Shown one piece after another: positions 27,140 to 34,228 of a stretch of DNA of 34,228 bases (positions are counted from its first letter, which is position 1; the number at the start of each line of letters is the position of its first letter). Below the pieces are notes generated by a model that did no database searches, had not been told where the DNA came from, and saw only the letters and a program-made list of their open reading frames with translations. The stretch lies in assembly GCA_015232465.1 (NCBI GenBank), contig JADFZO010000029.1, positions 1-34,228 of the forward strand. The letters run 5' to 3'. Source of the DNA: Desulfamplus sp. (GTDB lineage Bacteria; Desulfobacterota; Desulfobacteria; Desulfobacterales; Desulfobacteraceae). A program made the position numbers and the translations under genes.

Positions 27140-27829
27140 TTAGGATTTATACATTAATTGGCTTTGATCTAAAATTTCATTTATTCCATGAAAAACTGAT
27201 CTAAAATCAGAGGGTAAATCTGCACCAGAGCAGCGTCTCATAATATCTCCATTTCGATATGCAGATATAACAGAATCTATCTCTTCAATTGGTCTTACAA
27301 TATTTTGATTAAGATTTCGTTTAAACAGCATCCCTAAAAAAAATATGGTTGTTCCCATAAAAACTACACCCCACGCCCCTGCCTGCCCAAATTGACGAGC
27401 ACGCAGATCAGCCTTTATCATTGCCTCTCTGTTAATCTTTCCAAGAAGTATAATTGCCTCAACTGTTTTTGCCTTTGCAGTATAATCTCCACCAAACGCT
27501 GATTTAAAATGATCATCAACCATCTTTATAGCTCCAGACTCCTCTTTTTCTGTGATGTTGTTTTTAGCACGGTTTAGAGCATCTATAAATTTAGCGTAAA
27601 GAGCTTTATTCTCCGCCTCACGCTCTTCTTTTAACCCACCACTACTATTTAACATTGCTAACGATGCAAGCATCTTTTCACACGCCTCAAGAGAGTGCTC
27701 GTTCTGCTCAATAATCTCTTTAATTGCAGGCGACATACGGGTAAAAATCCATATAGAGCCAAGTGCCATAAGCACATTTAACCAGATAAGTAGCCATGCT
27801 CCAATATGTGTAGCTTGTGCAATACGCAT
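27140..27829 (-). CDS. Receptor-like membrane protein with periplasmic helical domain and HAMP-like segment, no output domain
   Basis: I do not recognise this 229-residue protein as a named family. It has a membrane helix at about 10-29, a helical charged region at 30-150, and a second helix at about 151-169. A segment at 170-229 follows whose start, RNLNQNIVRPIEEIDSVISA, has the conserved proline and spacing of a HAMP linker. That is the front half of a chemoreceptor or sensor kinase with a four-helix-bundle sensor. The chain stops where a kinase, cyclase or signalling domain would begin, and downstream sequence shows no continuation. The gene starts 4 bp after trkA stops, so it is very likely co-transcribed and may act with the potassium system. 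A truncated receptor is the alternative. Confidence 0.7.
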   Translation of the reverse strand: MRIAQATHIGAWLLIWLNVLMALGSIWIFTRMSPAIKEIIEQNEHSLEACEKMLASLAMLNSSGGLKEEREAENKALYAKFIDALNRAKNNITEKEESGAIKMVDDHFKSAFGGDYTAKAKTVEAIILLGKINREAMIKADLRARQFGQAGAWGVVFMGTTIFFLGMLFKRNLNQNIVRPIEEIDSVISAYRNGDIMRRCSGADLPSDFRSVFHGINEILDQSQLMYKS

Positions 27830-27833
27830 AAAC

Positions 27834-28493
27834 CTAAACCCCTTTTATCAATTTAGAGATTGCCAATTCATTTGAAACTATAATTAGATTATCATCTTTT
27901 TTAAGAGGCTCAGATGGAGAAGGTTGTCGTATTCTCTTTGAATCCCCACGCCTTATAGCTGCAACCATAACCCCAAAACGCTTTGGAAGTGCAAGCTCAA
28001 TAAGATTTTTACCAACCATAGATTGCTGAACGCATATCTCAGTGAGCATAAGATCATCTCCAATAGTTCTATCTGCAATCACATTGCGATAAAGAAGGCG
28101 ATTGGCAAACCGCTTTCCAAACTCCTCTTCTGGATTTATGATCTGGTGAGCACCCACAAGGCGTAAAATGCGTTGATGTAGCTTGTCATTTGCCCGTGCA
28201 ACAATGAACTTTGTACCCATCTGCCTTAAAAGGGCTGTACAGATAATTGAAGCCTCTTTTGAATCATCTCCAATTGCACACACAACAGCATCACGCTTGC
28301 CCGGCTCAAGACGAGCAAGTTCACCCTCGTCAGTTGCATCTATAATCAGGGACTCTGTAACAAAAAGAGATGCCTCTTCAACAAGGTCTCTTCTTGTATC
28401 TACAGCCAAAACCTCTGCCCCCTTTTCTGAGAGGGTTCGTGCCAAAGCCATTCCAAACTGTCCAAGCCCTATGATAAATATCTGCTGAGACAT
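27834..28493 (-). CDS. trkA: TrkA/KtrA-type potassium uptake regulatory subunit (RCK)
   Basis: This 219-residue peripheral protein gates a TrkH/KtrB channel on binding nucleotide. The RCK-N Rossmann domain (about 1-120) has IIGLGQFGMALARTL and the acidic residue in AVDTR for NAD(H)/ATP ribose. The RCK-C domain (about 135-215) ends LIIVSNELAISKLIKGV. The single RCK unit is the KtrA form; E. coli TrkA has two. AAGGA lies about 11 nt before the ATG, inside one copy of a direct repeat. The channel gene lies one gene upstream. Confidence 0.92.
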   Translation of the reverse strand: MSQQIFIIGLGQFGMALARTLSEKGAEVLAVDTRRDLVEEASLFVTESLIIDATDEGELARLEPGKRDAVVCAIGDDSKEASIICTALLRQMGTKFIVARANDKLHQRILRLVGAHQIINPEEEFGKRFANRLLYRNVIADRTIGDDLMLTEICVQQSMVGKNLIELALPKRFGVMVAAIRRGDSKRIRQPSPSEPLKKDDNLIIVSNELAISKLIKGV

Positions 28494-28504
28494 TGAGTAG
28501 TTTT

Positions 28505-28526
28505 TCCTTAAAAATTAATTATGTTA
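28505..28526. repeat. Direct repeat copy 1, before trkA
   Basis: Plus-strand TCCTTAAAA-AT-TAATTATGTTA. It matches 29611-29631 except for AT versus G at one point. It lies downstream of the CNNM gene and contains the trkA ribosome binding site. The two copies bracket the CNNM gene. Confidence 0.7.
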
Positions 28527-28541
28527 TAAATATTGTTTAAG

Positions 28542-29600
28542 CTAATTCCCATTTAACCGCTCTAATAAATTATATTTTGCCTGCCTTTTTTTCCATCTCT
28601 CACGGGCATATTGCCTCATATCACTAATTGTATCTTTTTCATCTATAATTTCAAGCCCAAGCAAAGTCTCAATTATATCTTCCATAGTAACAATTCCGTC
28701 TATACCCCCATATTCATCTACAATCAGAGCTATATGCTCTTTTGCCTCCAAAAGGATTTCCCACACACTAAATAAGACTTTTATGTTTGGAACAATCACC
28801 ATTTCACGTTTTATATCTTTGAGCCTTAATTCATGACGATCTTCAGCAAGTTTTTCAAACACACTCTGCCTAAAGACATAGCCAGTAATATTTTCATTAC
28901 TACCTGAATATACAGGGATACGAGAAAATTTAAGATAATCCTTATTGTTTAAAAAATCTTGCAGATACAACTCCTCGTTTGCAACAGCAACTACTATTCT
29001 TGGAGTCATTATTTCAGTAACTTTTAGATTCTTAAGTTTTAGCAAATTCTGAATAATCTTATGCTCTTTTTCGTTAAATATACCCTCTTCAGCTCCAATA
29101 GTTGCTAATGCAGATATCTCTTCTCTACTGGTAGATTGATCGCTTTTATCTCCTGCAATGGCTCTTGAAATTACAGAAGAGATCAATACTAAAGGATAAG
29201 TAATAATTATCATAATCTTAATTACATGCGATGAAATCATAGCTAACTCTCTCCAATAGCGTGCTCCAATACTTTTAGGAATAATCTCTGTAAGTAAAAG
29301 TATCAATATGGTCAAAATTGCAGATACAATTCCAAAATATGCTTCACCAAATATTTTGACCGCTTGAGCACCAACTCCTGCAGCACCTATAGTATGTGCA
29401 ACTGTGTTTAAGGATAAAATTGCAGATAAAGGCTTATCAATGTTATTTTTTAAATCGAAAAAAATGTTTGCCCAGATTTTGCCCTTTGCTTGATTGACAA
29501 TCAGAAATGACTGGGTAGTAGAAAGTAAAACAGCTTCCATTATTGAACAGACAAATGATGTACATAATGCAAGAGCCAAATAGAATAAAAGCAGCGCCAT
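28542..29600 (-). CDS. CNNM/DUF21-domain protein with CBS pair (hemolysin-family, possible metal transport)
   Basis: The 352-residue protein has an N-terminal DUF21/CNNM membrane domain (about 1-165) with several hydrophobic helices and ILLLTEIIPKSIGARYWREL. It ends in a CBS pair (about 195-315): TEIMTPRIVVAVANEELYL and LIVDEYGGIDGIVTMEDIIE. The CorC/HlyC domain often found after the CBS pair is absent. Relatives (CorB, CNNM) are linked to Mg2+ or Na+ transport; CBS pairs bind adenine nucleotides. AAGGA lies 10 nt before the ATG. The gene separates trkH from trkA, which are usually adjacent or partnered, and lies between two direct repeats. Confidence 0.85.
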   Translation of the reverse strand: MALLLFYLALALCTSFVCSIMEAVLLSTTQSFLIVNQAKGKIWANIFFDLKNNIDKPLSAILSLNTVAHTIGAAGVGAQAVKIFGEAYFGIVSAILTILILLLTEIIPKSIGARYWRELAMISSHVIKIMIIITYPLVLISSVISRAIAGDKSDQSTSREEISALATIGAEEGIFNEKEHKIIQNLLKLKNLKVTEIMTPRIVVAVANEELYLQDFLNNKDYLKFSRIPVYSGSNENITGYVFRQSVFEKLAEDRHELRLKDIKREMVIVPNIKVLFSVWEILLEAKEHIALIVDEYGGIDGIVTMEDIIETLLGLEIIDEKDTISDMRQYARERWKKRQAKYNLLERLNGN

Positions 29601-29610
29601 ATATTTTTAA

Positions 29611-29631
29611 TCCTTAAAAGTAATTATGTTA
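29611..29631. repeat. Direct repeat copy 2, between trkH and the CNNM gene
   Basis: Plus-strand TCCTTAAAA-G-TAATTATGTTA. It includes the trkH stop codon and the ribosome binding site of the CNNM gene. It matches 28505-28526 at all but one point (AT there, G here). Confidence 0.7.
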
Positions 29632-31189
29632 GTGAAATTTTTGCATTTTGGTAACGTGAAGAGTTATCATATCTATCTTCACTTAACAGCATAAAAAGAG
29701 TTATAGGACCAATACGCCCCGCAAACATTGAGATCATAATTATAACTTTACCAATCTCATCAAGAAGGGAAGTTGCACCAGTGGAGAGTCCCACTGTTCC
29801 CATTGCTGATGTAACTTCAAAAATAGTATCAGATAGAGGAATCTGCTGCGTAATATCAACCATTAGCACCATAGCACACCACATCAACGCTCCAGATACA
29901 GCTATGGTAATAGCTCGATAGATCACCCTTGATTGAACTCTACGGTTTAAAACTATGACGCTCTTACGATTTGTGATATTTGCCCAAAATGTAAGTATAA
30001 TTATGGCGATAGTTGTAGTTTTAATACCGCCTGCAGTTCCACCTGGACTTCCGCCTATAAACATCATAAAGATCATAACAATAAATGTTGGGTTAGTAAC
30101 CCCAGTAATATCAACAGAGTTAAAACCAGCAGTCCTAAGGGTTACAGATTGAAACCATGCGTTATGAATTTTATTAACAACAGATAACTCAGATAAAACC
30201 CCATTCCAATCAAAAGCAAGGATAAAAAGAGCCCCTGCAACCAAAAGCACAACTGTTGTTGCAAGGGCAATATATGGGGCAACTGCTATATTTTTACCAC
30301 CTATCAATTTTGGGATGAGCATTGTTGTTGCTGGTGCAATGCCTCCAAAAATAATCAAAGCTGCAACTGTGTGCAAAACCATTGGATTAGCTTGATACGA
30401 AATTAGACTATCGCTTTGCAGAGCAAATCCAGCATTACAAAAGGCTGAAATAGATGTAAATACTCCACGCCATAGAGCCTGACCAAAAGAGTCTCCTATC
30501 TGATAAAATAGCAGACTAAGTATTAGTGCTCCAAAGCCTTCAGCTATAAAGGTAAATTTTAAAATAGCTGCAAGCGATTTAATCAAATCTTTGTGGTCTG
30601 TCTCTGTTATTGTTGTCATAAGCCGCTCTTGACGAAGGGTTAGTCGTCTGCCCATTGCGTGCATTCCAACGGTCGTAATACTCATAATTCCAAGACCGCC
30701 AAGCTGAATAAGAATCAGGATAAAAAACTGACCCACAGTGCTAAAATCTTTTGGAGTATCAAGCACTATCAATCCAGTAACGCAGACAGCACTTACAGAG
30801 GTAAACGCTGCATCTAAAATATTGATAGAGCCATTTAGGGAGGCTATGGGTAAAATAAGAATTGCTGTTCCAAAAATGCAGAGCACCATAAATGTAGTTA
30901 TCATAATACGTGCAGGGTGGTTTAAAAACATCTCCCACCATTGAGCAGAGCTTTTCTGGCTAAAGTTTGCAAATTGGGATACTACCCCTCTTCTATCACC
31001 AACTTTGGATTTTTTTCCTCTTTTATTTTGCGTATCAGATTTTAAGTCAACTAAATAACAGCTTAGAATTATTATAAAAAGTGCAATTATAAATGCAACA
31101 AAAGGGTTAGAAGTTATACGGGGCATTGAAAAAAAAGAGACGCCAAGAAGTGTCATTACAACAACGATATGCCATAATTTACTTAACAT
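29624..31189 (-). CDS. trkH: TrkH/KtrB-family potassium (or sodium/potassium) uptake channel
   Basis: This 521-residue membrane protein has the four repeated membrane-pore-membrane units of the Trk/Ktr/HKT superfamily. The four selectivity-filter glycines sit in VCVTGLIV, SAFCNAGFAL, LRTAGFNSVD and TVGLSTGAT. About 85 extra N-terminal residues carry two further hydrophobic segments and a basic loop (KRGKKSKVGDRRG). Potassium uptake would be controlled by the TrkA/KtrA protein encoded one gene downstream. No clear Shine-Dalgarno; it starts 7 bp after the preceding gene ends, so coupling is likely. Confidence 0.92.
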   Translation of the reverse strand: MLSKLWHIVVVMTLLGVSFFSMPRITSNPFVAFIIALFIIILSCYLVDLKSDTQNKRGKKSKVGDRRGVVSQFANFSQKSSAQWWEMFLNHPARIMITTFMVLCIFGTAILILPIASLNGSINILDAAFTSVSAVCVTGLIVLDTPKDFSTVGQFFILILIQLGGLGIMSITTVGMHAMGRRLTLRQERLMTTITETDHKDLIKSLAAILKFTFIAEGFGALILSLLFYQIGDSFGQALWRGVFTSISAFCNAGFALQSDSLISYQANPMVLHTVAALIIFGGIAPATTMLIPKLIGGKNIAVAPYIALATTVVLLVAGALFILAFDWNGVLSELSVVNKIHNAWFQSVTLRTAGFNSVDITGVTNPTFIVMIFMMFIGGSPGGTAGGIKTTTIAIIILTFWANITNRKSVIVLNRRVQSRVIYRAITIAVSGALMWCAMVLMVDITQQIPLSDTIFEVTSAMGTVGLSTGATSLLDEIGKVIIMISMFAGRIGPITLFMLLSEDRYDNSSRYQNAKISLT

Positions 31190-31196
31190 TTAAACT

Positions 31197-32144
31197 TTAA
31201 GCCATTTCATAAATAGTAGCAGCAAGAAGTGGAATCATAATTTCGTGGTGCCCTGTAATTGCAAAACCTTGACCCCCTGATAAAACAGGACGCTTAACAA
31301 CATTCTCCATAGGTCTGTAGTGCTGAATCATATCAAAGTTAGCAGTGGTGAAATCTTTTACATGGTAACCACCCAAATTGCGGGCAACAGAGAGGGCTTT
31401 TAAAAAGACCTCTGGCATTATAACAGCACTGCCAAAATTTAGAACAACACCACCATCACCAAGTTTTGCAACTGAAGCTGCAAATATACGAAAATCACGC
31501 AAAGAGGCATTGCCAATCGAAGAGCCATCAGCGTCAGGGTGCTGATGAACAATATCAGTGCCAATAGCAATGTGCAGAGTGTATGGAATTTTAAGTAAAA
31601 ATGCGTTTGCAATAAGGGCACGACTGCTAAACGGAGCCCCATTTTCAATAAGCATTGCTCCTACTGTCTGACCAAAACCAAAATTATCTTTGCTGGCTCT
31701 TTTTGCAGCACCATTTACAAGAGCCGCTGTCTCTTGTGCCATGCCAAATGAGCCGTCAGACAGCTGAGAGACAACATCTTCTGACGTATGCCCCATACAT
31801 GCAAGCTCAGTATCGTGGATTGCAGCAGAGCCGTTTGAGGCAAAGTGTGTGATAAATCCATTTTTAGCAAGGTCTATTAAAATTGGAGAGCAGCCACTCT
31901 TTATAACATGACCCCCAAGCATAGCTATAACAGGCTTTTTAGCCTCTTTTGCGTAAATAATAGAGCTGGCAACAGATTTAAGATCATTAGCTTTAAGAAT
32001 ATTTGGCAATGAGCTTAAAAATGTTGCCATGCTCATACCTTTAAATGGAGGCTGGGCTTCTGAGTTTGTCAGGACTTTTGAACTTCTTTGTGAGGCGGGA
32101 TATGTATGAATTTTATTAAAATTAAGTTCTTCGTAATTTCTCAT
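31197..32144 (-). CDS. Deoxyhypusine-synthase-like protein
   Basis: This is a 315-residue soluble protein from the ATG at 32144. Blocks seen include KPVIAMLGGHVIKSGCSPIL, ASNGSAAIHDTELACMGHTS, EDVVSQLSDGSFGMAQET, HIAIGTDIVHQHPDADGSSI and the C-terminal AITGHHEIMIPLLAA. I recall this pattern from deltaproteobacterial proteins annotated as deoxyhypusine-synthase-like (DHS-like NAD/FAD-binding fold). Bacteria generally lack the eIF5A target, so the reaction is unknown; amine transfer to another acceptor is possible. The frame stays open to 32255, but that extension runs inside the preceding small gene and has no ribosome site, so I use the start that overlaps that gene by 23 bp. Translation is probably coupled. 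Confidence 0.7.
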   Translation of the reverse strand: MRNYEELNFNKIHTYPASQRSSKVLTNSEAQPPFKGMSMATFLSSLPNILKANDLKSVASSIIYAKEAKKPVIAMLGGHVIKSGCSPILIDLAKNGFITHFASNGSAAIHDTELACMGHTSEDVVSQLSDGSFGMAQETAALVNGAAKRASKDNFGFGQTVGAMLIENGAPFSSRALIANAFLLKIPYTLHIAIGTDIVHQHPDADGSSIGNASLRDFRIFAASVAKLGDGGVVLNFGSAVIMPEVFLKALSVARNLGGYHVKDFTTANFDMIQHYRPMENVVKRPVLSGGQGFAITGHHEIMIPLLAATIYEMA

Positions 32145-32328
32145 CGTCTGATTCTTTTGCATATCCGTTTTCGTGCTCATTGTCGTTTCCATTCTCGTGA
32201 GGCTTACTTTTTTGACGCTTTTTAAAGCAACATTTATCTTCACGAATAAGGGCACACACTTTTGGATTATGTAAATCCTTGCAAGTTACATGGTTGTATA
32301 GAGGACACTCTGGATATTGTTTTGACAT
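32122..32328 (-). CDS. Small Cys-rich protein of unknown function
   Basis: This 68-residue protein has five cysteines in its first half (C8, C16, C25, C33, C34), with H13 and H20 between them (CPLYNHVTCKDLHNPKVC). The spacing could bind zinc or an iron-sulfur cluster. The second half is hydrophilic, with a repeated HENG motif and an acidic end. I believe it is real because AAGGAA lies 5 nt before the ATG, the cysteines are regularly spaced, and the downstream gene overlaps it by 23 bp. No signal peptide. I do not know its family. Confidence 0.65.
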   Translation of the reverse strand: MSKQYPECPLYNHVTCKDLHNPKVCALIREDKCCFKKRQKSKPHENGNDNEHENGYAKESDDEKLRRT

Positions 32329-32425
32329 AGAGATTCCTTAAATTTACGACTAATCTTTATTACTATTGAACTCTTGTGAATGCTTTTGCGATTATAAATT
32401 TAAATTTTATATTAGCTGATTTTTC

Positions 32426-33547
32426 TTAATTGGTCAAATCTGTTTCTAAAATATTTCCACGCTCAGGTGTTTTTAAGATGATCTTCTCTCTACCCTTTTG
32501 GGGTGCTGATTCAGCCTGCTTTGTCTCATCTTTTATTATATTATCAGTTTTTTTTTTAGAACCAGAGTTTTTACTCTTAATTGAACTTTCCAATTGAGTT
32601 GCATAGTGCAATATCTTTTTTGATAAATTTAGATCAAGCTCATCAATTTTTGTGTTAAGCCTCTTTTCAACCGATCCAATATTACGCTCAAGTTTGGCAA
32701 TTGTAGCCTTGCTTTCAGATAAAATCTCTGTAACCTCTTGCAGTGTTGCAAGTTTTGATTCAACAGCAAGATCAATATCAGCAACCTTTTTATCAATAGC
32801 TTGCGTGTGGGTTGACAACCTCTCATTTATAGCAGACTTAAATCGTTTATCAATTGAGGCATCAACCTTAGAGTCAATTTTGCCATCAATCTCTGTCTCA
32901 ACAGCTTTGATAGATGCAATTTTTGAATCAATATCCCCCTGAAGCCTATTTACAGACTCTATCTTTGCATCAACTAAAGCTTCAAGCTCTTTGCTCTTTT
33001 CGTTCACAATACTTAAAGTCTCTTGATTTGTTCTATCAAGAATATGAAGAGCACCTTGATACTGATCTGATATTTTCGCAATATCAGCCTTTATAAGTTC
33101 AAGAGTTTTATCTATCTCCTCTTTGTCTGATTTACTGCCAGCAAGAAGTGTCAACTCATCTTGAATGGCTATTGTCTGCTGTTTTAGCTCTGGAATATCT
33201 TGCTCAAAAACCAATTTTATCTTTGCAAGTTGAAGATCAAGTGCGTTGAGCTTTGTCTCAAGCTCTTTTGCAGCAAAATCAAATTGGCTCTGACCAGAGT
33301 TGTTAATAGCAAGCATTCTCTCTTTTATATCAACATAACCATAAAATAAAGCTGCACCAATAAAGCATGGCAACAGTATCGCAAGAAGGGTTATTCTGCT
33401 GCTAACTTTATCGATCTTTCGGCTATTTAACTCCTCTTTGTATAGAGCTGCTGCAATATCATTAGCATCATCATAACCCTCTGGTATAGAGAACTCGTCC
33501 CTAAGGCTTCTGTTGTTACCAAAATCTTTATTAATGGTTGTTCCCAT
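32426..33547 (-). CDS. Membrane-anchored coiled-coil protein of unknown function
   Basis: This 373-residue protein has a short N-terminal soluble part (1-50) and one membrane helix (about 51-72). A long, nearly unbroken coiled coil follows (about 80-310), rich in E, K, D, I and L, with recurring IDxKI-type units (VETEIDGKIDSKVDASIDKR). It ends in a basic, disordered tail with KNSGSKKK. More positive charge lies before the helix than after, so I infer that the coiled coil faces the periplasm. I cannot name a family; apolipoprotein-like repeats and generic coiled coils would both score weakly. It starts 32 bp after guaA ends, with only a weak GAGA ribosome site. Confidence 0.75.
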   Translation of the reverse strand: MGTTINKDFGNNRSLRDEFSIPEGYDDANDIAAALYKEELNSRKIDKVSSRITLLAILLPCFIGAALFYGYVDIKERMLAINNSGQSQFDFAAKELETKLNALDLQLAKIKLVFEQDIPELKQQTIAIQDELTLLAGSKSDKEEIDKTLELIKADIAKISDQYQGALHILDRTNQETLSIVNEKSKELEALVDAKIESVNRLQGDIDSKIASIKAVETEIDGKIDSKVDASIDKRFKSAINERLSTHTQAIDKKVADIDLAVESKLATLQEVTEILSESKATIAKLERNIGSVEKRLNTKIDELDLNLSKKILHYATQLESSIKSKNSGSKKKTDNIIKDETKQAESAPQKGREKIILKTPERGNILETDLTN

Positions 33548-33554
33548 TTAATCT

Positions 33555-33587
33555 CTATTCCAATCCATTCCATTCCAATCTATTCCC
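33555..33587. repeat. Period-5 tandem repeat across the guaA stop codon
   Basis: On the minus strand the segment is built of GGAAT, GGATT or near variants repeated about six times. ATTCCAATC recurs exactly at 33557-33565 and 33572-33580, 15 bp apart. It spans the guaA stop (33580-33582) and the short gap before the coiled-coil gene. Confidence 0.6.
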
Positions 33588-34228
33588 ACTCAATAGTTCC
33601 AGGGGGTTTTGATGTAATATCAAACACAACACGATTAACTCCATCAACCTCATTGATAATTCGATTGGAGATTTTTGCAAGCAGATCGTGTGGAAGACGC
33701 GCCCAATCTGCTGTCATTGCATCTTTGCTATTTACCGCCCTAATTGCAATGCAGCTATCATAGGTTCGCTTATCTCCCATAACACCTACACTTTTTACAG
33801 GCAAAAGAACAGCAAAAGATTGCCAAAGTGATCTGTAGAGTCCAGCCTCTCTAATCTCTTCAAGTAAAATTGAATCAGCTTCGCGTAAAATCTTAAGTCG
33901 ATCCTCGGTAACTGCCCCCATGATTCGTATCGCAAGACCAGGTCCAGGAAAGGGCTGACGCCAAACCATATCATCATTTAGCCCAAGCTCAATGCCAAGT
34001 TTTCTTACCTCATCTTTAAATAAAAGCTCAAGAGGCTCGATTAGCTTTAAGTTCATCTTTTCAGGTAGCCCTCCCACGTTATGGTGAGATTTTATGATAG
34101 AAGTTGGACCACCAAATGCAGATTTTGACTCAATAATATCAGGGTAAAGCGTCCCCTGCCCTAAAAATTTGGCATCTTCAATCTTTGCAGCTTCAGCCTC
34201 AAAAACCTCAATAAATAGCCTGCCAATA
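33580..34228 (-). CDS. guaA: GMP synthase (glutamine-hydrolysing), C-terminal part
   Basis: GuaA converts XMP to GMP using glutamine and ATP. The visible 216 codons are open to the window edge, so the N-terminal glutamine amidotransferase and most of the ATP-pyrophosphatase domain lie outside. The last part of the ATP-pyrophosphatase domain is present ([28 protein letters not shown]). The dimerisation domain follows with [13 protein letters not shown] and ends in the typical [16 protein letters not shown]. The GTG at 34077 is internal, not a start. The gene ends inside a short tandem repeat, and downstream genes run in the same direction. Confidence 0.96.
   Translation of the reverse strand, partial: IGRLFIEVFEAEAAKIEDAKFLGQGTLYPDIIESKSAFGGPTSIIKSHHNVGGLPEKMNLKLIEPLELLFKDEVRKLGIELGLNDDMVWRQPFPGPGLAIRIMGAVTEDRLKILREADSILLEEIREAGLYRSLWQSFAVLLPVKSVGVMGDKRTYDSCIAIRAVNSKDAMTADWARLPHDLLAKISNRIINEVDGVNRVVFDITSKPPGTIEWE

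Noticed and set aside
32145-32255. N-terminal extension of the deoxyhypusine-synthase-like protein
   Set aside because: It is the shadow of the small Cys-rich gene in another frame; it has no ribosome site and no resemblance to the enzyme family.
34075-34077. GTG as the start of guaA
   Set aside because: The frame continues upstream to the window edge with clear GuaA sequence ([18 protein letters not shown]), so the GTG is internal.
1-34228. Mobile elements, CRISPR arrays, phage genes
   Set aside because: No transposase, integrase, spaced repeat array or phage structural gene was seen. The only insertion-like signs are the repeats around the CNNM gene and the atypical codon use of the cation transporter.

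Overview
The window is an AT-rich stretch of bacterial chromosome, packed with genes. It most resembles a sulfate-reducing Desulfobacterota, probably near Desulfobacteraceae. The grounds are a CooC-type nickel maturation ATPase for CO dehydrogenase, a fused ADP-forming acetate-CoA ligase, long hybrid histidine kinases, a KtrA/KtrB-type potassium system, and the order DUF1844-ispE-tRNA-Gln-prs-rplY-pth, which I know from deltaproteobacteria. Genus cannot be told from the sequence. No phage, transposase, CRISPR array or plasmid function was seen.

Layout. 1-711: the 5' part of a minus-strand gene, then a complete tRNA-Gln(CUG) unit (promoter, tRNA with encoded CCA, terminator), then a structured leader before uvrB. 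712-12794 (+): uvrB, an old-yellow-enzyme/2-enoate reductase-type flavoprotein, two adjacent hybrid sensor kinases, a secreted M48 metalloprotease with TPR repeats, and cobyrinate a,c-diamide synthase. 12789-14068 (-): tatC and tatB, convergent with and overlapping the synthase. 14289-21955 (+): cooC-like ATPase, acetate-CoA ligase, DUF1844 protein, ispE, tRNA-Gln(UUG), prs, rplY, pth, and a cation diffusion facilitator with clearly different codon use. 22030-24973 (-): gspD and gspC, without the rest of the type II secretion operon. 25028-25999 (+): rarD-type exporter. 25996-34228 (-): heptose-7-phosphate kinase, a sensor stub with a HAMP-like linker, trkA/ktrA, a CNNM/DUF21-CBS protein, trkH/ktrB, a deoxyhypusine-synthase-like protein, a small Cys-rich protein, a membrane-anchored coiled-coil protein, and the 3' part of guaA.

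How the genes fit together. Most are housekeeping: DNA repair, cofactor, isoprenoid and nucleotide synthesis, translation, protein export, and acetyl-CoA/CO metabolism. The most unusual region is the potassium cluster at 27140-31189. A CNNM/CBS gene sits between the channel gene and its RCK regulator and is bounded by two nearly identical 21-22 bp direct repeats. The regulator is followed 4 bp later by a receptor-like protein (two membrane helices plus HAMP-like linker) that has no output domain. Next in interest are the deoxyhypusine-synthase-like gene with its overlapping Cys-rich neighbour, and the codon-atypical metal transporter placed directly after pth.

Limits: all family calls come from reading motifs, with no database search. 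Start codons were chosen from Shine-Dalgarno spacing and remembered family N-termini.
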